This document shows positions 63,401 to 64,000 of a stretch of DNA of 64,000 bases, one piece after another (positions within the stretch are counted from its first letter, which is position 1; each line of letters starts with the position of its first letter). A program made the translations under genes and the position numbers. Where the stretch lies: positions 845,181 through 909,180 of the forward strand of contig JAAOMT010000597.1 in assembly GCA_016748015.1 (NCBI GenBank), in the 5' to 3' direction. Source of the DNA: Geosiphon pyriformis. Taxonomy: Eukaryota; Glomeromycota; Glomeromycetes; Archaeosporales; Geosiphonaceae. The notes beneath the pieces were generated by a model that was given only the letters and a program-made list of their open reading frames with translations, was not told where the DNA came from and did not search any database.

Positions 63401-64000
63401 TATTAAATAAAATTATTATTTTATTATTTAATTTATATTATTTTTTTCTTTAAATTAAAATTGCTATTCTCCAACTTTATTAGCAACTTATGCTAATAAT
63501 ATTTACTATTTAATTATACTAGACCAATAACTTTTAATTATAATTATTAACAAAACACTAACTTTTTATTTTTTTTATTTTGTTTTTTTGTTGTTTATTA
63601 ATTAATTAAGAGATTAAGTATTAAAATCTTAACATCAAAAATAATTTAATAAAAAACCTGTGAAACAAAAGTAAAAACTTAAAAATAGCTTACCAAAAGA
63701 ACACAATTGTCAGATTAAATTGGTTTTTATGTTAAAAAACAAAATTTAAATAGAAAACACAAATTGAATCTCTGTTTATCATACAAAAGACTTTAACTAA
63801 AACTTTTAAATTATAAAAACTTTCAAATTTGAAAACCTTTAAAAATTAACATTAAAATTAACTATTGAACACTAAATTATGGATTTATTATTTATTTCAA
63901 TATTTCAAATAATTATTTGTAATACTAAATTGCAGAATATTATGCTGATCTTAGAATATATATATTTTTTGTATATTTAAAATAAAATTTAACATTTAAG
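60415..64000. other. AT-rich gene-free block
   Basis: A/T desert. The frame at 61543-61731 (62 codons, Tyr/Phe/Leu-rich) has no recognisable domain. Loosely repeated phrases such as GAAATTATAGCACATA lie near 63110-63220. No RNA gene seen. Confidence 0.6.

Noticed and set aside
1-64000. tRNA, rRNA, snRNA, CRISPR, telomere or mitochondrial-insert signals
   Set aside because: Looked for T-arm-like GGTTCGAATC boxes, telomeric tracts and spaced direct repeats by eye and found none that hold up; a covariance-model scan would settle the RNA question.

Overview
The window looks like nuclear DNA of a filamentous fungus, most likely an arbuscular mycorrhizal fungus (Glomeromycotina). It is extremely AT-rich and gene-poor, and its genes carry short GT-AG introns. 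The gene families are those expanded in that lineage: a Sel1-repeat protein kinase, a kinase with a CxxC zinc-ribbon front end, BTB-BACK-TLD proteins, class 3 lipase-like proteins and many Tc1/mariner relics. The lineage call is inference from gene content; there is no rRNA or marker gene here to test it.

Layout. Bases 1-15000 are mostly AT-rich desert. They hold a small Myb/SANT gene (5113-5391), a Tc1-like transposon with both terminal repeats and TA target sites but a wrecked transposase interrupted by a poly-C assembly gap (8311-9624), and two inverted, diverged copies of an unidentified repeat (5690-6440 and 13220-14475). Bases 15000-26000 carry three well-supported genes: a spliced Ecl1-type zinc-binding protein (15286-15859), a spliced secreted Cys-rich protein built from eight GYYCD units (21234-22232, minus), and a short WGR-domain protein (25443-25925, minus). 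A second Tc1 relic lies at 18990-19690.

Bases 26500-37000 hold a small MITE-like element, a decayed zinc-knuckle gene, a reconstructed five-exon Sel1-repeat protein kinase of 1170 residues (29244-33057, minus) with a long Ser/Thr/Asn/Pro tandem-repeat linker, and a 74-residue orphan ORF. Bases 42000-60000 are a graveyard around one apparently intact gene: a five-exon class 3 lipase-like protein (44975-46472, 392 residues) whose nucleophile serine is replaced. Around it lie a decayed lipase paralogue (51119-53097), a BTB-BACK-TLD pseudogene (54500-56000, minus), a truncated kinase (57870-58495, minus) and a broken copy of the Sel1-kinase exon (59386-60026). The remainder is AT-rich sequence with simple repeats.

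The genes do not form a pathway. The common themes are lineage-specific signalling and secreted families, and duplication followed by decay. In the best comparable pair, the decayed copy differs from the intact one mainly by C-to-T and G-to-A changes, and many premature stops sit where Trp, Gln or Arg codons are expected.
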